Both the position numbers and the translations under genes were made by a program. DNA of 64,000 bases from Pseudo-nitzschia pungens (lineage: Eukaryota > Bacillariophyta > Bacillariophyceae > Bacillariales > Bacillariaceae): the NCBI GenBank assembly GCA_037355855.1, contig CM074759.1, forward strand, positions 372,001-436,000, given 5' to 3'. Shown in pieces: positions 12,149-22,706 of this stretch; the first letter of the stretch is position 1, and the number at the start of each line of letters is the position of its first letter. The notes below the pieces were generated by a model that did no database searches, was not told where the DNA came from, and worked only from the letters and a program-made list of their open reading frames with translations.

Positions 12149-13566
12149 TCAGCAAACCTTCGAGGCAAGGTAATTGAAATAACCCCCCCCACATGTCTCG
12201 ACGTCGCCGCAGGACGAACAGTGTTGCTTCACAAACTCTCTTATGGCAGACGTTTCGGCATTCAAGATTAGCTGTCCAATCATCTCGAGGCGTTCCGCAT
12301 CGGTCACATTCTCAACGATTTTGCCATCCCGAATGTACCGGCGCTCACCCAGGGTCGCGTACCAGCCAAATGGCCATAAGCCAAAAAATCGCCAACAGTC
12401 GAATGGCCAACAGTCATGCGGCGATTCCACCTGCAGAAATCTTCTGGATTTGTTGGACGCAAGAAGCCTACTTCACCGAAAACACGTCGGAAGAACACAA
12501 AAGAACCGAATGTAATTGTTAGCGACAGACAGAGCAAGCGAGACCTTTTTTTTAGACCGCAAACCGCAATCTATTCGATAGAAACAAGACAGAGAGAGAG
12601 AGAGAGAGATGCAAACGCAAAGCTGCCTAATCGTACAAAACACAGACGCATACAAACCTACTCCTCTAACTTGCGCTTCATCTTTCCGCGATCCTCTTTC
12701 TTCTTCACCGCCCTCCACAAGCCTTTCCACATGGACCTTCCCGGCGGCAGGAATGGAATTACGTCCAGATCATTCTCGTAGGTCTCCTGTGTGATGTGTT
12801 TTCTGAAATGATCCGCGAAATTGGCGTTCCCCACCCTTGCCGCCCCAAAGGTACAAACTTCCTCGGGAGCGGGCAGCTTTGGATTTTTCTTTATTCCCAG
12901 GGCGTACAACGAGGCCAGCGATCCACCCTTGGAATGACCCGTGAGATAAATATCGTTCTTGGGGTCCTCATCGTTTAGCAGATTCCACAGAACGGCATCG
13001 ATGGATTCTCCAAGTCCATTCTGTCCACCGAGCGCTCTCACGAATCCCCAGTGAACCTTGCAGGACCAGGGGAGTCCGAGTGCCCCCCGTTCACTGCGCA
13101 AAATCATGTTGGCGTTTTGCAGCCAGTCAAAAACCGATCCCGCCTGGGTGCCCCGAAAGGCCACGACGATCCCGTCCATGTTTCTTCCGATCAGGCAAAG
13201 GTTGACGCCTCGCGTCAAGGCGGTCAAGGTGGAACCGGACTCGAATCCGGCCCCCCTCAAGTAGCGCTCAGCGGCTTCCGGCCGTTCCAGTTGTGGTTCG
13301 GACGACCGGGGTTGTGGTTCTTTTACGCTTACAAGGTATGCGCACTCGGAGGCACACAAGAGCCGGCCACGTAGATTCTCGGCAATTAAGTAGGACTCGT
13401 TGTTCCGCTCGAAAATCATCGTGCCCGTCCTCACGGCTCCCAACACCTCGTTGCCGTCTTCGTCGTAACGGGCCGTGTCTGGTTCAAGCTGCGGCGCATC
13501 GTCCCCATTTGCGACTTTGTCGACCGCCGTAATCTGCGACCACAGGGATTCAAAATTGGTCTTCAT
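12149..13566 (-). CDS. Class 3 lipase, copy 1
   Basis: Predicted alpha/beta-hydrolase acting on acyl glycerides or membrane lipids. Exon 1 starts at the ATG at 13564-13566 and carries VVAFRGTQ, the nucleophile elbow GHSKGGS (catalytic Ser) and NDLDVIPFLPP (candidate catalytic Asp). The frame stops soon after, but a second open stretch at 12149-12430 matches the C-terminal exon of the downstream paralogue: LGERRYIRDG, then a Cys/His cluster HCSSCG and CGGGYF. Two intron solutions keep frame: 12431-12708 (GTGAAG...CAG) or 12444-12670 (GTTAGA...CAG); the second gives a linker closer in length to the paralogue. Product 379-396 aa. Unlike copy 2 it has no signal or transit peptide on this start. 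A hydrophobic stretch lies upstream in another frame (about 13660-13765), so a missed 5' exon is possible. Confidence 0.8.
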
Positions 13567-15235
13567 TTCCGTTGTGGTCCTGGTCGTCAATTTCTGTGTT
13601 ATTGTTATTGTTATTTATTTGTGCTGCCGAGCGTGCTGCTTTCGTTTTGTTTGAGCAAACTCGTATCAAGGACTCGGAGTTCTGTAAAACTGTGGCAAGC
13701 ATCCATCCTCCTCCTACCCGAAGTACAAGGCATAACAGAAACAATCCTGGGCCGGGAGACCACAACGATCGATTCCCATAGATTGTTCAACCCATTAAAA
13801 AGTCGTCGTCGTCGTTGCCTGAAGGAAAAGGAGAAGGAAAACGTTCTCAGAGGGTCTGTTGCACGCATTTTGTGAAGTAACGAAATACGGAATGCAGTAC
13901 AATTTAGGAATTCATCGCAACAAGTCCGAGAAGAATTGAGAATGAATCATCTGAAGAATATTCTATTACACGTAGTCGTAACGGTAATTACTCATACGTA
14001 CGTGTATTCGTTGCAATTCGTAAAAATTCATAAGGTTAAATGTTGTAAAAAATAACAATAGCAAGTTCACGTAACCCAGTCCACAATAAACAGAAGAACT
14101 AGTGAGATCATCATCGCTTCGCGAATTGTTTTGATTGAATCACAGTTCCTCTGCTCGAACCGAAAGTAAACCTTACCGGTATAAGAAAAGAAGTAAATTA
14201 CTACTAGTACTAGTAGGAGTAGACTACTTGTTGTACTGGTAGGTGGTGCTGGACTACACAAATCACCAAATGCACTCTGTGATTATCATCTTGTACCACT
14301 AGTAGTATGTAGCACAAGAACTGCCTGTGCTTTTGTAAACGAAAGCTTCTTCTTGTTCGTTCTTGTTGAGAAGGTTGGTGTCCGGCCAGTTTCTTGTTAG
14401 TAGTACTAGTACTAGTAGTACTGCTACTACTAGTAGTAGTACTAGTACTACTAGTACAACACTCTCTGACTCACCACCAGGAGCTTCTAGTACTTGCATT
14501 ATGCTAAAACAATAACAACAACAACAAGAACTGCTACTATTGCTAGTACTACTACTAGCAGCACTACTGGTAGTGGTAGTAGAATCATGTTATCTCAAGA
14601 ACAAGGAGAAAGCTTCTTGGTGGGCTGAGCAACTCTACTAGAATTCAAGAAGGAGAGCGGTGACAAAAAAGCCGTGTTGCTACTAGTACTACTAATTACT
14701 TCTAGAAGTATTCTGCTGGCTAATAATAAGACTTTGCACAAGAGCCGCACCAACGGCAACTACACCTCGCAACTGCAATGATGCGGCGACAAATCATCAT
14801 AGTAGTATTGAGTGAGGATACAACAACAAGGTCGGCATCCACCAGAAGAAGTGTCGCGGCGACAGCAGAACGACCTTGCGGCGAGGGAAATGTTGCTAAT
14901 CGCCTCATCGGATCATTCCTTGTTTCGCTCGAGGAGGAGGAGAGGACGACGAACAAAACAGTCCATCGACGAAAGAAGGATGCCGGCACGTTCGAGCACC
15001 GGTTTCGGCAACGGTAGAATCGATGCGTTTTGCTGCATTTCAATGCGTTGGGCAACGGACTGTCGCTCCGGGCCGATGAGCCACAAAATCGTTGCTCGCC
15101 GCGGACTGTCGGATCGAGCGGCGCAACCCATCGAGCACCGTCCAACGCGCAGCAACGTTAAGTTCGAGGCACCGAATTTCGTTCTTTCGATCTTTCTTTC
15201 CTTTTTTTTTTGGTTCGGCAGCAACGAGAGTGCCG
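13567..15235. other. Intergenic region between tandem lipases
   Basis: No gene supported. It contains imperfect ACTAGT/TAGTAC repeats (about 14200-14240, 14397-14460, 14535-14580, 14680-14705) and TTACCGGTA-type words near 14170. Open frames in several registers at 14778-15235 look like composition artefacts. Confidence 0.5.
14397..14460. repeat. Imperfect ACTAGT/TAGTAC repeat
   Basis: A run of short self-complementary units (TAGTACTAGTACTAGTAGTA and variants). Related runs lie at 14535-14705, 44455-44490, 44790-44895 and 58875-58920. It looks like a diverged trinucleotide/hexanucleotide microsatellite. Confidence 0.7.
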
Positions 15236-16993
15236 TTACAATTCGTTCGAACCGGCGGTCGTCTCCGCCGCTCCCGCCTCGGTTTTCATCGGTTCCGCTT
15301 TCTGGCACACCTCCGGAGCCAGCGCCGCAAAATACCCCCCGCCGCAATTGTCCCCGGGACACGACGGGCAGTGGGCTTTGCGAAACTCGCCGAACCGCAG
15401 CAGGGTCTCGCGATCGATGTCGGCGATGCGCTTTCGATCGAGCTCCCGGGTCACCGGATCGACGATCGTCCCGGTGTCGGAGATGTACCGGCGGGTCCCG
15501 ATCGTCTGGTACTTTCCCGTCCACCGGCGCCGGAGTCGCTTGCGCCGCGACGCGGTGGCGCGCTCCTTATCGGACCACAGAATTCTGCCAACGAATCAAT
15601 CCATTTCGCGACACGGTGTCGCGGCAGGAGAAAGCGGAGAATCAACCAAACTGGTTAGGATCAAAGCGCGTGTACGCGCACAGGGTTGCAAACCGCATCC
15701 CGAAAAACACGCGGCATTCCGCAGAATGCCCAAAAAAAAAAAACAAACAAACAATCACAATCGCAATCGTAGTCATCGTCACAAAAAGCGCAACGATAGT
15801 ACCAGCTACGCACGCACGCACGTTTCCGTCAGTTCCATCATGTTCTCGGGATCGTCCATCGCCGCAACCACGTCCTCCATCGTCGTCTTTCCCGGCGGCA
15901 AGAAGGGGATGATGTCGAGATCGTTCTCGTAGGTCACCTGTTCGATGCACGAGTCGAAGTGTTCCGCAAACTTGTCGTTTCCCACCCTCGCCGCTCCGAA
16001 GGTGCACACGCCCGCCGGATCGGGAAGGTCCTTGTCCTTGAGCATCGCCAGGGCAAACAGCGAGGCCAGCGATCCGCCCTTGGAGTGGCCCGTCAGATAA
16101 ATCCTGGGGGGCTCGTGGTTGCCGTTGCCGTTGCCGTTGCCGTTCTCGTTCTCGTTGCCAGCGTGGTCCTCCGACGCCAACTCGAGCAGCACCGCCTTGA
16201 TGGCGTTCCCCAGCTTTCCGCGGAGCGCGCCGTAGAATCCCGAGTGCACCTTGGAGCCCCGGGGCGCCAGCTTCTTGGGCACCGTCCGGAGGTACAGGAG
16301 GGCGTTCTGCAGCCAGTCCAGGGGCGATGCCCCCCGGGTCCCCCGAAAGGCCACGACGATCCCGTCGGAAGTGCGCCCGACGAGGCACGAGTTGACCCCC
16401 TTGGACAGGCGGGTGAGTTTGGACCCGGGGAGGTATCCCGAGCCCAGCGCGTAGGGAGGCTCGAGCAGGTAGGCGCACACGGAGGCGCACAAGAGCCGGC
16501 CGTGGAGGCTCGTGGCGGTCGCGGCGGTCGAAACGGCGGAATCCTTCGTTGCTGGCAGCGTCGCGTCGTCTTCGCACCCGCCGGGAACGGGACACCGCAC
16601 GGTGACGGTTTCCAGGGGTTCGTCGTCTTCGTCTTCGTCTTCGTATTCTCGATTTGCGTCTCCACCGCGTAGTTCCTCTTCGAAATCCACGGTCATCGAC
16701 CGCGCGAAATCATGGTTTCGGGTTGGAGAACAAATGTGATTCACGTGCGCGTTCGGATTTGCAGTCTCTGCAAACGAACAGAGGGGAATGCTCGCTGGAG
16801 GCCGCCAACCGGGAACAACCGCAAATCCACGGGAAGCGCCCACCCACCAACCCAGGACGCAAACCAGAGCGAAGTCAATCCAGAGACGGGCGGGTACCGC
16901 CAGCGGCTTCCATCGGGCCTTCGCCATTGCCGTTCGAATGGCGTTGGAATATTTTTTGGATCCGATCGTTTTCGTTGCCTCTTGACTCCGCAT
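15236..16993 (-). CDS. Class 3 lipase, copy 2, with targeting presequence
   Basis: Two exons, 16993-15822 and 15584-15236 (intron GTGCGT...CAG, 237 bp), sum to 1521 nt, giving 506 aa. Residues ~37-65 hold a hydrophobic stretch ending GASRGFAVVPG, which resembles the diatom plastid signal-plus-transit motif with Phe after the cleavage site; an internal Met at residue 23 may be the real start. The lipase core has VVAFRGTRG, GHSKGGS (Ser304) and NDLDIIPFLPP (Asp360 probable). Exon 2 supplies YQTIGTRRYIS, equivalent to the strand after the Asp in fungal lipases, and a conserved AHCPSC...CGGGYF cluster; His462 is a candidate catalytic His (inference). A poly-Asn/Gly insert lies before the Ser. It is paralogous to the neighbouring gene, in the same orientation. 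It diverges from the CCCH gene across 746 bp. Confidence 0.88.
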
Positions 16994-17739
16994 CCTCTTT
17001 TGCTTTTGACGGTCGACTTCGGAGTTCCCGATCTGTTCTGTTAGTTTGTTACGGATCGACTCTTTGTTTCGCTCGTTTTCGTTTCCCGTCTCGTTGGTGT
17101 GTCATTAGGATTTTCTTTCTTCGGCAAAAACTTGTGGGCTACACCGTCGTAAGGCTTACCGGTAGATTTCATACTTCCGTATTTCGTTGTCACCTGTGCC
17201 TTGTTCTGTTTTGATTTTGATTCTGATGTTTAATACGACACATCATGTTGTTTTGGTTTTTGGTAGGATTCGATTCATTCGAACAAGCGTTGTGATTGGC
17301 GGACGCAAGGGTCTCTTTCGCATGCGCGATTCTTGATTTTTCGCGCGTTAGTGAACCGGTCACGCGGGACTGAACAAAACTCGAGCGACGACAGCCAGAA
17401 GTTTCGGATTCCGTGTTTTCTTGGGAACCAACGAAAAATAATATCTTCATATCAAAAGCCACAAGTAAAACTTTATCATGTTGTTTGTGAGCGACGCCAA
17501 CTAACTCATCGACTGGTAAGATTATGGAACAACTTCTATCGATACCGTACCGCAACTGGTTCGCCTTCGATTGAATTGTTCTTCCTTCTCGAAACCACAA
17601 CAACATTGTGCATTCTAACCGACGAACACACCGAGATTCTCGACATTCCATCCTGTCTCCGGTCGTCTCGCACCACGAGAATTTTTACCGTCCGTTCCAA
17701 CACCCCCCCCCCCCCTCCCTAAAGAAAAACGCAACAATC
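16994..17739. other. Divergent intergenic region
   Basis: Shared upstream DNA of lipase 2 (minus) and the CCCH gene (plus). A GTAAGGCTTACCGGTAG word lies at about 17148-17165 and a C14 homopolymer run just before the CCCH start. No gene seen. Confidence 0.5.
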
Positions 17740-19134
17740 ATGCCCGAAGAAACGAAGCGACCCGGCGCCGGCGAGAACCGACGCGGCAACCCCGAGCTGG
17801 CCGCTCTCGAAGCCGCCTACCGCAAGGCCCTCGCCGCGTTCAAGGCCGCCCCCCCCGACGGACCGCAAAAAAAAGACCTGCGGCGGGCCCGCAGCGCCGC
17901 CAAAAAAGCCCGGGACGAGGCCCTCCTCGCCGACGCCCTCCGGACCGATCCGGGGGCAAAAGCCCTGCAATGCAGGGACTGCAGCCAGATGTTTGTCTGG
18001 ACGACCGAGGACCGGAACTACTACCGGGCCGCCGAGCGCATGTGGAATCACCAACCGGCGCGGTGCCGGGTCTGCGCCGGGTCCCAAAAGGCCCGCCGGA
18101 AACAAAACCAAAACCAAACCCAAACCCAAAACCAAACGCCGGAAGGGGAGAACGGGGAGGCTTCCTCCGGCGGCGTTGGCGGCAGGGCCGGAAAGAACAT
18201 GTGCTACGCGTTCCAGAGGGGGGAGTGCCGCTACGGAGACCGGTGCAAGTTCAACCACGATCCGAACTTTGCGGGAAAGAACTCGGAAATCGAAAACAGC
18301 AGCAACAACAACAACGACAACAACAACAACGACAACGACGACGACGGGGAGAACCACCGATCGTCCGCGAGGGACGGCGACAACGAGGAGGAGTCCGGCG
18401 GAGCGACCCCCAAGAAGCGCAAGATCGCGCCCGAGGACGTTCCGATTTGCAAGTGGGGAACCAGGTGCACCGTGAAAAAATGCCGGTACCGACACGTCGA
18501 CGACGAAACCGCCGGGGACGATTCGAGAGCAAAAAACGACCCGAAAGCCTCCGGATCCGGATCCGGCGCGGATTCGGAACCGGCGACGAAAAAGACCGCT
18601 CCCGAAAGCGGCGTGAAAAAAAGGAAGGTTGCTCCCGCGGGCATTTGCAAATGGGGCAAAAACTGCCGGCTGAAGCGGTGCCGATTGCGGCACGAGGATG
18701 TGCCGTCGTCCCCCTCCGATAAAGAAAACAGCGACGCACACTCCAACAAAAAAAAGGACACGGACGCAAACACAAACAGCACTGTTTGCGTCGTCATCGG
18801 GAGCGAGTCGAGCGGCGAAGCTCCCAAAACGGTTTCCGCGAACAAAGAGAACGGCAACAAATCCGGGTCGGTCTCCGAATCCGGTTCCACAAAGACGAAA
18901 TCCGTAAAGACCGCCGGGAAGAAATCCGACAAGACCGCCATCAAGGTGCTGCGAAAGGCCCTGAAAAAGGCGCCCGAGCGACAACTGAGGGTCCGGGAGC
19001 TGCGGAAACTGATCGAATCCAAGCTGGAAGCCGTGGGAAAGGACAGGGCCAAGCTACTGATCCGGGACGCGGTCGCCAGCCACAAGGACCAGCTGGTTCT
19101 GGTGGAAAAGGGGAAGATCGTCCGGTTGCTGTAG
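17740..19134 (+). CDS. Zinc-ribbon/CCCH zinc-finger protein with LYAR-like C-terminus
   Basis: Intronless, 464 aa; the ATG at 17740 is the first in frame, after a poly-C leader. Residues 78-112 hold CRDC and CRVC pairs spaced as a zinc ribbon (probable zf-trcl type). Residues 155-173 form a canonical CCCH finger, C-x7-C-x5-C-x3-H (CYAFQRGECRYGDRCKFNH). Two shorter fingers, C-x5-C-x4-C-x3-H (CKWGTRC...CRYRH and CKWGKNC...CRLRH), follow. CCCH fingers usually bind RNA. The last ~70 residues (KVLRKALKKAPERQL through KIVRLL) resemble the winged-helix C-terminus of the nucleolar protein LYAR. KKRK-type nuclear signals precede the second and third fingers. Linkers are Asn/Asp/Lys-rich. A nuclear or nucleolar RNA-related role is likely but inferred. 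Confidence 0.85.
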   Translation: MPEETKRPGAGENRRGNPELAALEAAYRKALAAFKAAPPDGPQKKDLRRARSAAKKARDEALLADALRTDPGAKALQCRDCSQMFVWTTEDRNYYRAAERMWNHQPARCRVCAGSQKARRKQNQNQTQTQNQTPEGENGEASSGGVGGRAGKNMCYAFQRGECRYGDRCKFNHDPNFAGKNSEIENSSNNNNDNNNNDNDDDGENHRSSARDGDNEEESGGATPKKRKIAPEDVPICKWGTRCTVKKCRYRHVDDETAGDDSRAKNDPKASGSGSGADSEPATKKTAPESGVKKRKVAPAGICKWGKNCRLKRCRLRHEDVPSSPSDKENSDAHSNKKKDTDANTNSTVCVVIGSESSGEAPKTVSANKENGNKSGSVSESGSTKTKSVKTAGKKSDKTAIKVLRKALKKAPERQLRVRELRKLIESKLEAVGKDRAKLLIRDAVASHKDQLVLVEKGKIVRLL

Positions 19135-20093
19135 CGTCGACGCGGCGTGTTGAAGCTTCGACCAAAAGTCTGCTATTTTTAAAATACATCGACAATAACA
19201 ACACTTTCGCAATTTGTGATGACGAATTCAGTTTCTGTTTTGTATAGTTCTATTGTATTCATTATTCATATCTGTTGTTCCCTTCTAATTCTTCGTTCTT
19301 GCATTGGTCCCGATTCCATTGCTGCTTTCTCGTTGCGAGCCGCGCAGTTCGAACCGAGTTCTTCGCATCGCCGGCAAACCGCCCTTCGGATCGAGGCTCA
19401 AACCACCGGAGCTTCGATCCGCGCTTCATTCGCAATGCAATGCGCCGTCCTCCGGGATTCGTGGACGATTGGATTGTTCGGTTCGAATTCTTTTTTTTTC
19501 GCATTGGCACGATCCGATCCGTGCGGTGGTTGGAACAAAACCGACGAGAAGGCATCGCACCGCGAAGCGCGTCCCGGACGCCGCAAAGGATGCCGCGAAA
19601 AGCCGAACAAAACCGACGAGAAAGTGTCGCACTTCGCAAAGCGCGTCCCGGACGCCGCAAAGGATGACGCGAAAAGTAGAACAAAACCGACCAGGACGCA
19701 TTGCACCGCGAAACGCGTCCGGATGCTGTAAAGGACGCTACGAAAACGCTCTTTCGCTTCTACTTGAGGGATATTGCTTCCGTCCGCGATAGCTTCCATC
19801 GAATCCGATGGCATTCCATCCAAACGAATCAATTGACATTTTGTTCCGGTAGAAGCGCAACCTCCCCACTTTTCCAAACTGTCGTCGTCCGTAAGATGTT
19901 GAGTTTCTGAGAAGTCCCCCCCCAAAAAGAAAAAAAAATCAACACGGCGCAACTGCTTCCGTGTGCATTGTGTCGTGTCACGAGGTATTCCTTTCTTTTG
20001 ATCGCCAACGGCGGGCGGTTGCTTTCTCTTTTTCCCTCGCAGAATCCCCCCCGCAATCCCATCCAATCCCGAACGATTCGACATCGTTCCCCT
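19135..20093. other. Convergent intergenic region with tandem repeat
   Basis: No gene supported. It contains three tandem copies of a 72-74 bp unit (see 19534-19750) and a poly-C/poly-A stretch near 19917. Open frames here follow from the repeat. Confidence 0.5.
19534..19750. repeat. Three tandem copies of a ~73-bp unit
   Basis: Units start with AACAAAACCGACGAGAAG-like sequence at 19534, 19606 and 19680, and contain GCGCGTCCCGGACGCCGCAA. Copies 1 and 2 are very similar (72 and 74 bp); copy 3 is more diverged. The lengths are near but not all multiples of three, so this is probably a non-coding minisatellite. Confidence 0.75.
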
Positions 20094-21767
20094 TCATCGT
20101 TTGTTTGCGCTCGGATGGTGGTTTCCACCGTTGCGGCAGCGACTCTCGATGACGCCCCGAAAGGCTTCTCTCCAAACGGTGCCCCCGATGGAGTCCACCA
20201 GGCTTCCCATCTCCGACAGGGTCATTCGATCGCTCCCCTGCACGGTCCAGACGTTGGACTCGGCGGAGACCGGCGCGGAACCACCGCCGCCTCCGCCGTC
20301 ATCGTGCCCGCGTTCGTCCCGAGGACCCATTGTGCTTGGCGGCGGCGGCGGCGGCGGCAGTCGCAGCAATTCGCCCTCCAGCAGAACGTCCATCTTGCGC
20401 TCGAGGCAGGGAATCCCCCTCGCGTCGACGTCGACCTTGCTCGTCCGCCACCGCTTGAGGACCCGCTTGACGGGAATCGCCTCGTCCGCGTGCAGTCCCA
20501 CGACAATGAGGGGCCGGCTTCCGCCGTTGCTGCGGTCGTGGTTTTTATTGTTATTATTGTTATTGTTATCATTTTTGGAATTGCAAGAAGACAAAGACGG
20601 CTCATGATTTTCCCCCTCGCTTCCGGGAATGTACCGGAGGATCGCGCACGAACACCCGGCGGATTGACAGGCCTTTCGGATCCACTTGGTGTATCCCCTG
20701 GGATCGTTCATGTGGTCCACCCAGATCAGCGTGCCGTACCGCGGTTTTGACTGCGGAACGGAGCCTTTTTCGGCGTTGGTATCGTTGATGTTGCCGTTGC
20801 CGTTGCCGTTGATGTTCTTGTCACTGGTGTCGTTGGTGCCGTAGATCTTCATCGAGGTCTTGAAGAGGTCCTCGAGGCCGGCTTCCCGGCAGAGCTCGGA
20901 CAGGCGGGACATTTGGTCCTCTCCCAGTTCGGTCATTTCCAACGGGAACCTCCGGAGGTCGTCCGGGTTTCGTCCCTCCCCGACGGATTCGCGCTCCTCG
21001 CCCCGGACCGCCAGGTGCTGCCACCGCATCCTCCGTATCTCGTCCCAGAACGAATCGCAGTCTCCTTCCTCTCCCTCGATGATTATGATTCCCGGCCAGC
21101 CAATCTTGCAGTATCCGCCCAGCGCGTGGTCCTTGGCCAGGTCGGAGATGGCCCTGCGCTTGGATTTGGCAATGATGTGGTGGGAATAAATCAGTTTCCG
21201 TCCCAGCACCGAGGGGGGAGCCTCGTTGTCGGATCGAACGTTCCGTTCGGCAAGGGAATCGACCCCTTCGATGGCAGCGGCGGCAGCAGCGGATTCCTTT
21301 CGCAGCAGCAAGGACCAGTCCTCGTCGATCCATTCGTCGGCTCTCGACAAGACGACAAAGACCGACTCGGTGCCCGCGGTTTCGAGCGCGATGTTCCGAC
21401 AGGCCTCCAGCAGGCCCGGGAGAGCGTCCATGGCCAGCTTGCGGCGGGATCCAAGGCTCGTTCCGCCTCCGCCGACGCTGCTGTTTCCCACGACCTTCGC
21501 ATCGACTTGCAGGGGACAGTTTTCGTCACCGGGGTAGGACGGAGGAAGCGTCAGGATCAGTTCGATGGGAATGCCGCTGCCGCCGGATACAGCACTCGAG
21601 TCGTCGATGGGAAGATCGAGCCTTCTGTGAATCCTCGGGTCGTTCGCATCCACGTTGACTCCCTCTCCCGCTACGACCCACGCTTCGTCGGGCGAGTAGG
21701 CGGCTCGGACAAACTCGAATTCGGCCTCTCGACGTTCCCGGTTTTCGTCGTCGCAGTCGTCACTCAT
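20094..21767 (-). CDS. RWD domain protein, RWDD2/RWDD3-like
   Basis: Intronless, 557 aa, starting at MSDDCDDENRERR. The N-terminal ~130 residues have the RWD pattern: an acidic helix, then IPIELILTLPPSYPGDENCPLQV with the family's YP turn. Residues ~190-265 (LIYSHHIIAKSKRR...GWPGIIIIEGE...FWDEIRRMRWQHL) match the RWDD2/DUF1115 region that follows RWD in eukaryotic RWDD2 proteins. A third block at ~340-470 (YGTLIWVDHMNDPRGYTKWI, later WRTSKVDVDARGIPCLERKM) resembles the C-terminal region of RWDD3-type proteins as I remember them. Poly-Asn and poly-Pro inserts separate the blocks. RWD domains are protein-interaction modules related to the UBC fold; no catalytic site is seen. The partner is unknown. 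It is divergent from the ABCF gene. Confidence 0.78.
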   Translation of the reverse strand: MSDDCDDENRERREAEFEFVRAAYSPDEAWVVAGEGVNVDANDPRIHRRLDLPIDDSSAVSGGSGIPIELILTLPPSYPGDENCPLQVDAKVVGNSSVGGGGTSLGSRRKLAMDALPGLLEACRNIALETAGTESVFVVLSRADEWIDEDWSLLLRKESAAAAAAIEGVDSLAERNVRSDNEAPPSVLGRKLIYSHHIIAKSKRRAISDLAKDHALGGYCKIGWPGIIIIEGEEGDCDSFWDEIRRMRWQHLAVRGEERESVGEGRNPDDLRRFPLEMTELGEDQMSRLSELCREAGLEDLFKTSMKIYGTNDTSDKNINGNGNGNINDTNAEKGSVPQSKPRYGTLIWVDHMNDPRGYTKWIRKACQSAGCSCAILRYIPGSEGENHEPSLSSCNSKNDNNNNNNNKNHDRSNGGSRPLIVVGLHADEAIPVKRVLKRWRTSKVDVDARGIPCLERKMDVLLEGELLRLPPPPPPPSTMGPRDERGHDDGGGGGGSAPVSAESNVWTVQGSDRMTLSEMGSLVDSIGGTVWREAFRGVIESRCRNGGNHHPSANKR

Positions 21768-22706
21768 TGTTTTGGAAACGTCACCCCGACGATCCCTGGC
21801 TCCCCAATCGTTGTTGCCACCAACTCGAAACTGCTACTTCTTCTGTTGCCCAAGTCTACCGAATCGGATGCTCGATGCTCCTCTGCTAGCAGCACCGTAC
21901 AAACAGAATCACACGACTGTCCACAAGCCAAACGCGGATCGGACGGATGACGAAGCAAAAGGAATGGAGAGGACTGACTCTCTGACAGATGTGGTTTGAA
22001 ACCGTACCGGTAACGTAGAGAGGATGGATACGGTAAGCTTAGAAGATGTCCAGGCGGTTTTTTCCCCTTTTTTTCGATACGAAACATTCCATCCCAACAA
22101 GATCATGGATCATAAGTGAGTCACATCATCATCATCGCATCCCATCATCATAACCTTACGTAAATCTTAGCATCCTCTCATCGTAAAAAGTCGGGTTCGA
22201 TTCATTCTCATCATCTTATCTTACACGTGGAAGTATGTTCAATCGAAGATGCCTTCATTCGGGACCAAACAAACATCAGTCAATCGAACTTTCCAGTCCT
22301 CCGCATCGATCCACCAATCACACGGCCCGCATTTGAGCATGGACAAAGTCAAGTCCGGTTGGTTGAGCTTCATCGTACAAGTACGTACCGCATTTACTGT
22401 ACGAGTTCGTACTTTGCACTCGTAGTACTCGTAGTTGCGTTTTGGTGATGACGAATGATGATGATACGATGGGAAACAAGGAGCTGAAAGTTTTCTTTCT
22501 CTTTCTCATGCATTTCGAAAAATTATTTCTGTCATGCCGACAATAATTACTCGACAAATAGAACAGAGCGGACACTTGTACCTCGTCCATCCATCCCCCA
22601 ATCAATTGCAGACGATTGCAGGAGAACCGACTTGGAATACGCATAGTGCTCGGAGGATCGAGAGATAGAGAGAGACAGGAGGAAAGAAAAGAAAAAAACA
22701 TCTGCG
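21768..22706. other. Divergent intergenic region
   Basis: Shared upstream DNA of the RWD gene (minus) and the ABCF gene (plus). It holds an ATC-rich stretch at 22120-22215 and a TAACCTTACG word at 22151. No gene supported. Confidence 0.5.

Noticed and set aside
14812..15912. 366-codon plus-strand frame overlapping the lipase 2 C-terminal exon
   Set aside because: Arg/Ser-rich frame antisense to a spliced exon that matches the paralogue; composition artefact.
17719..18984. 421-codon minus-strand open frame opposite the CCCH gene
   Set aside because: Antisense of a gene with clear zinc-binding motifs; low-complexity Val/Gly/Phe composition.
22190..22210. GGGTTCGATTC, resembling a tRNA T-arm (B box)
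   Set aside because: The flanking sequence does not fold into a cloverleaf and there is no A box or acceptor stem.
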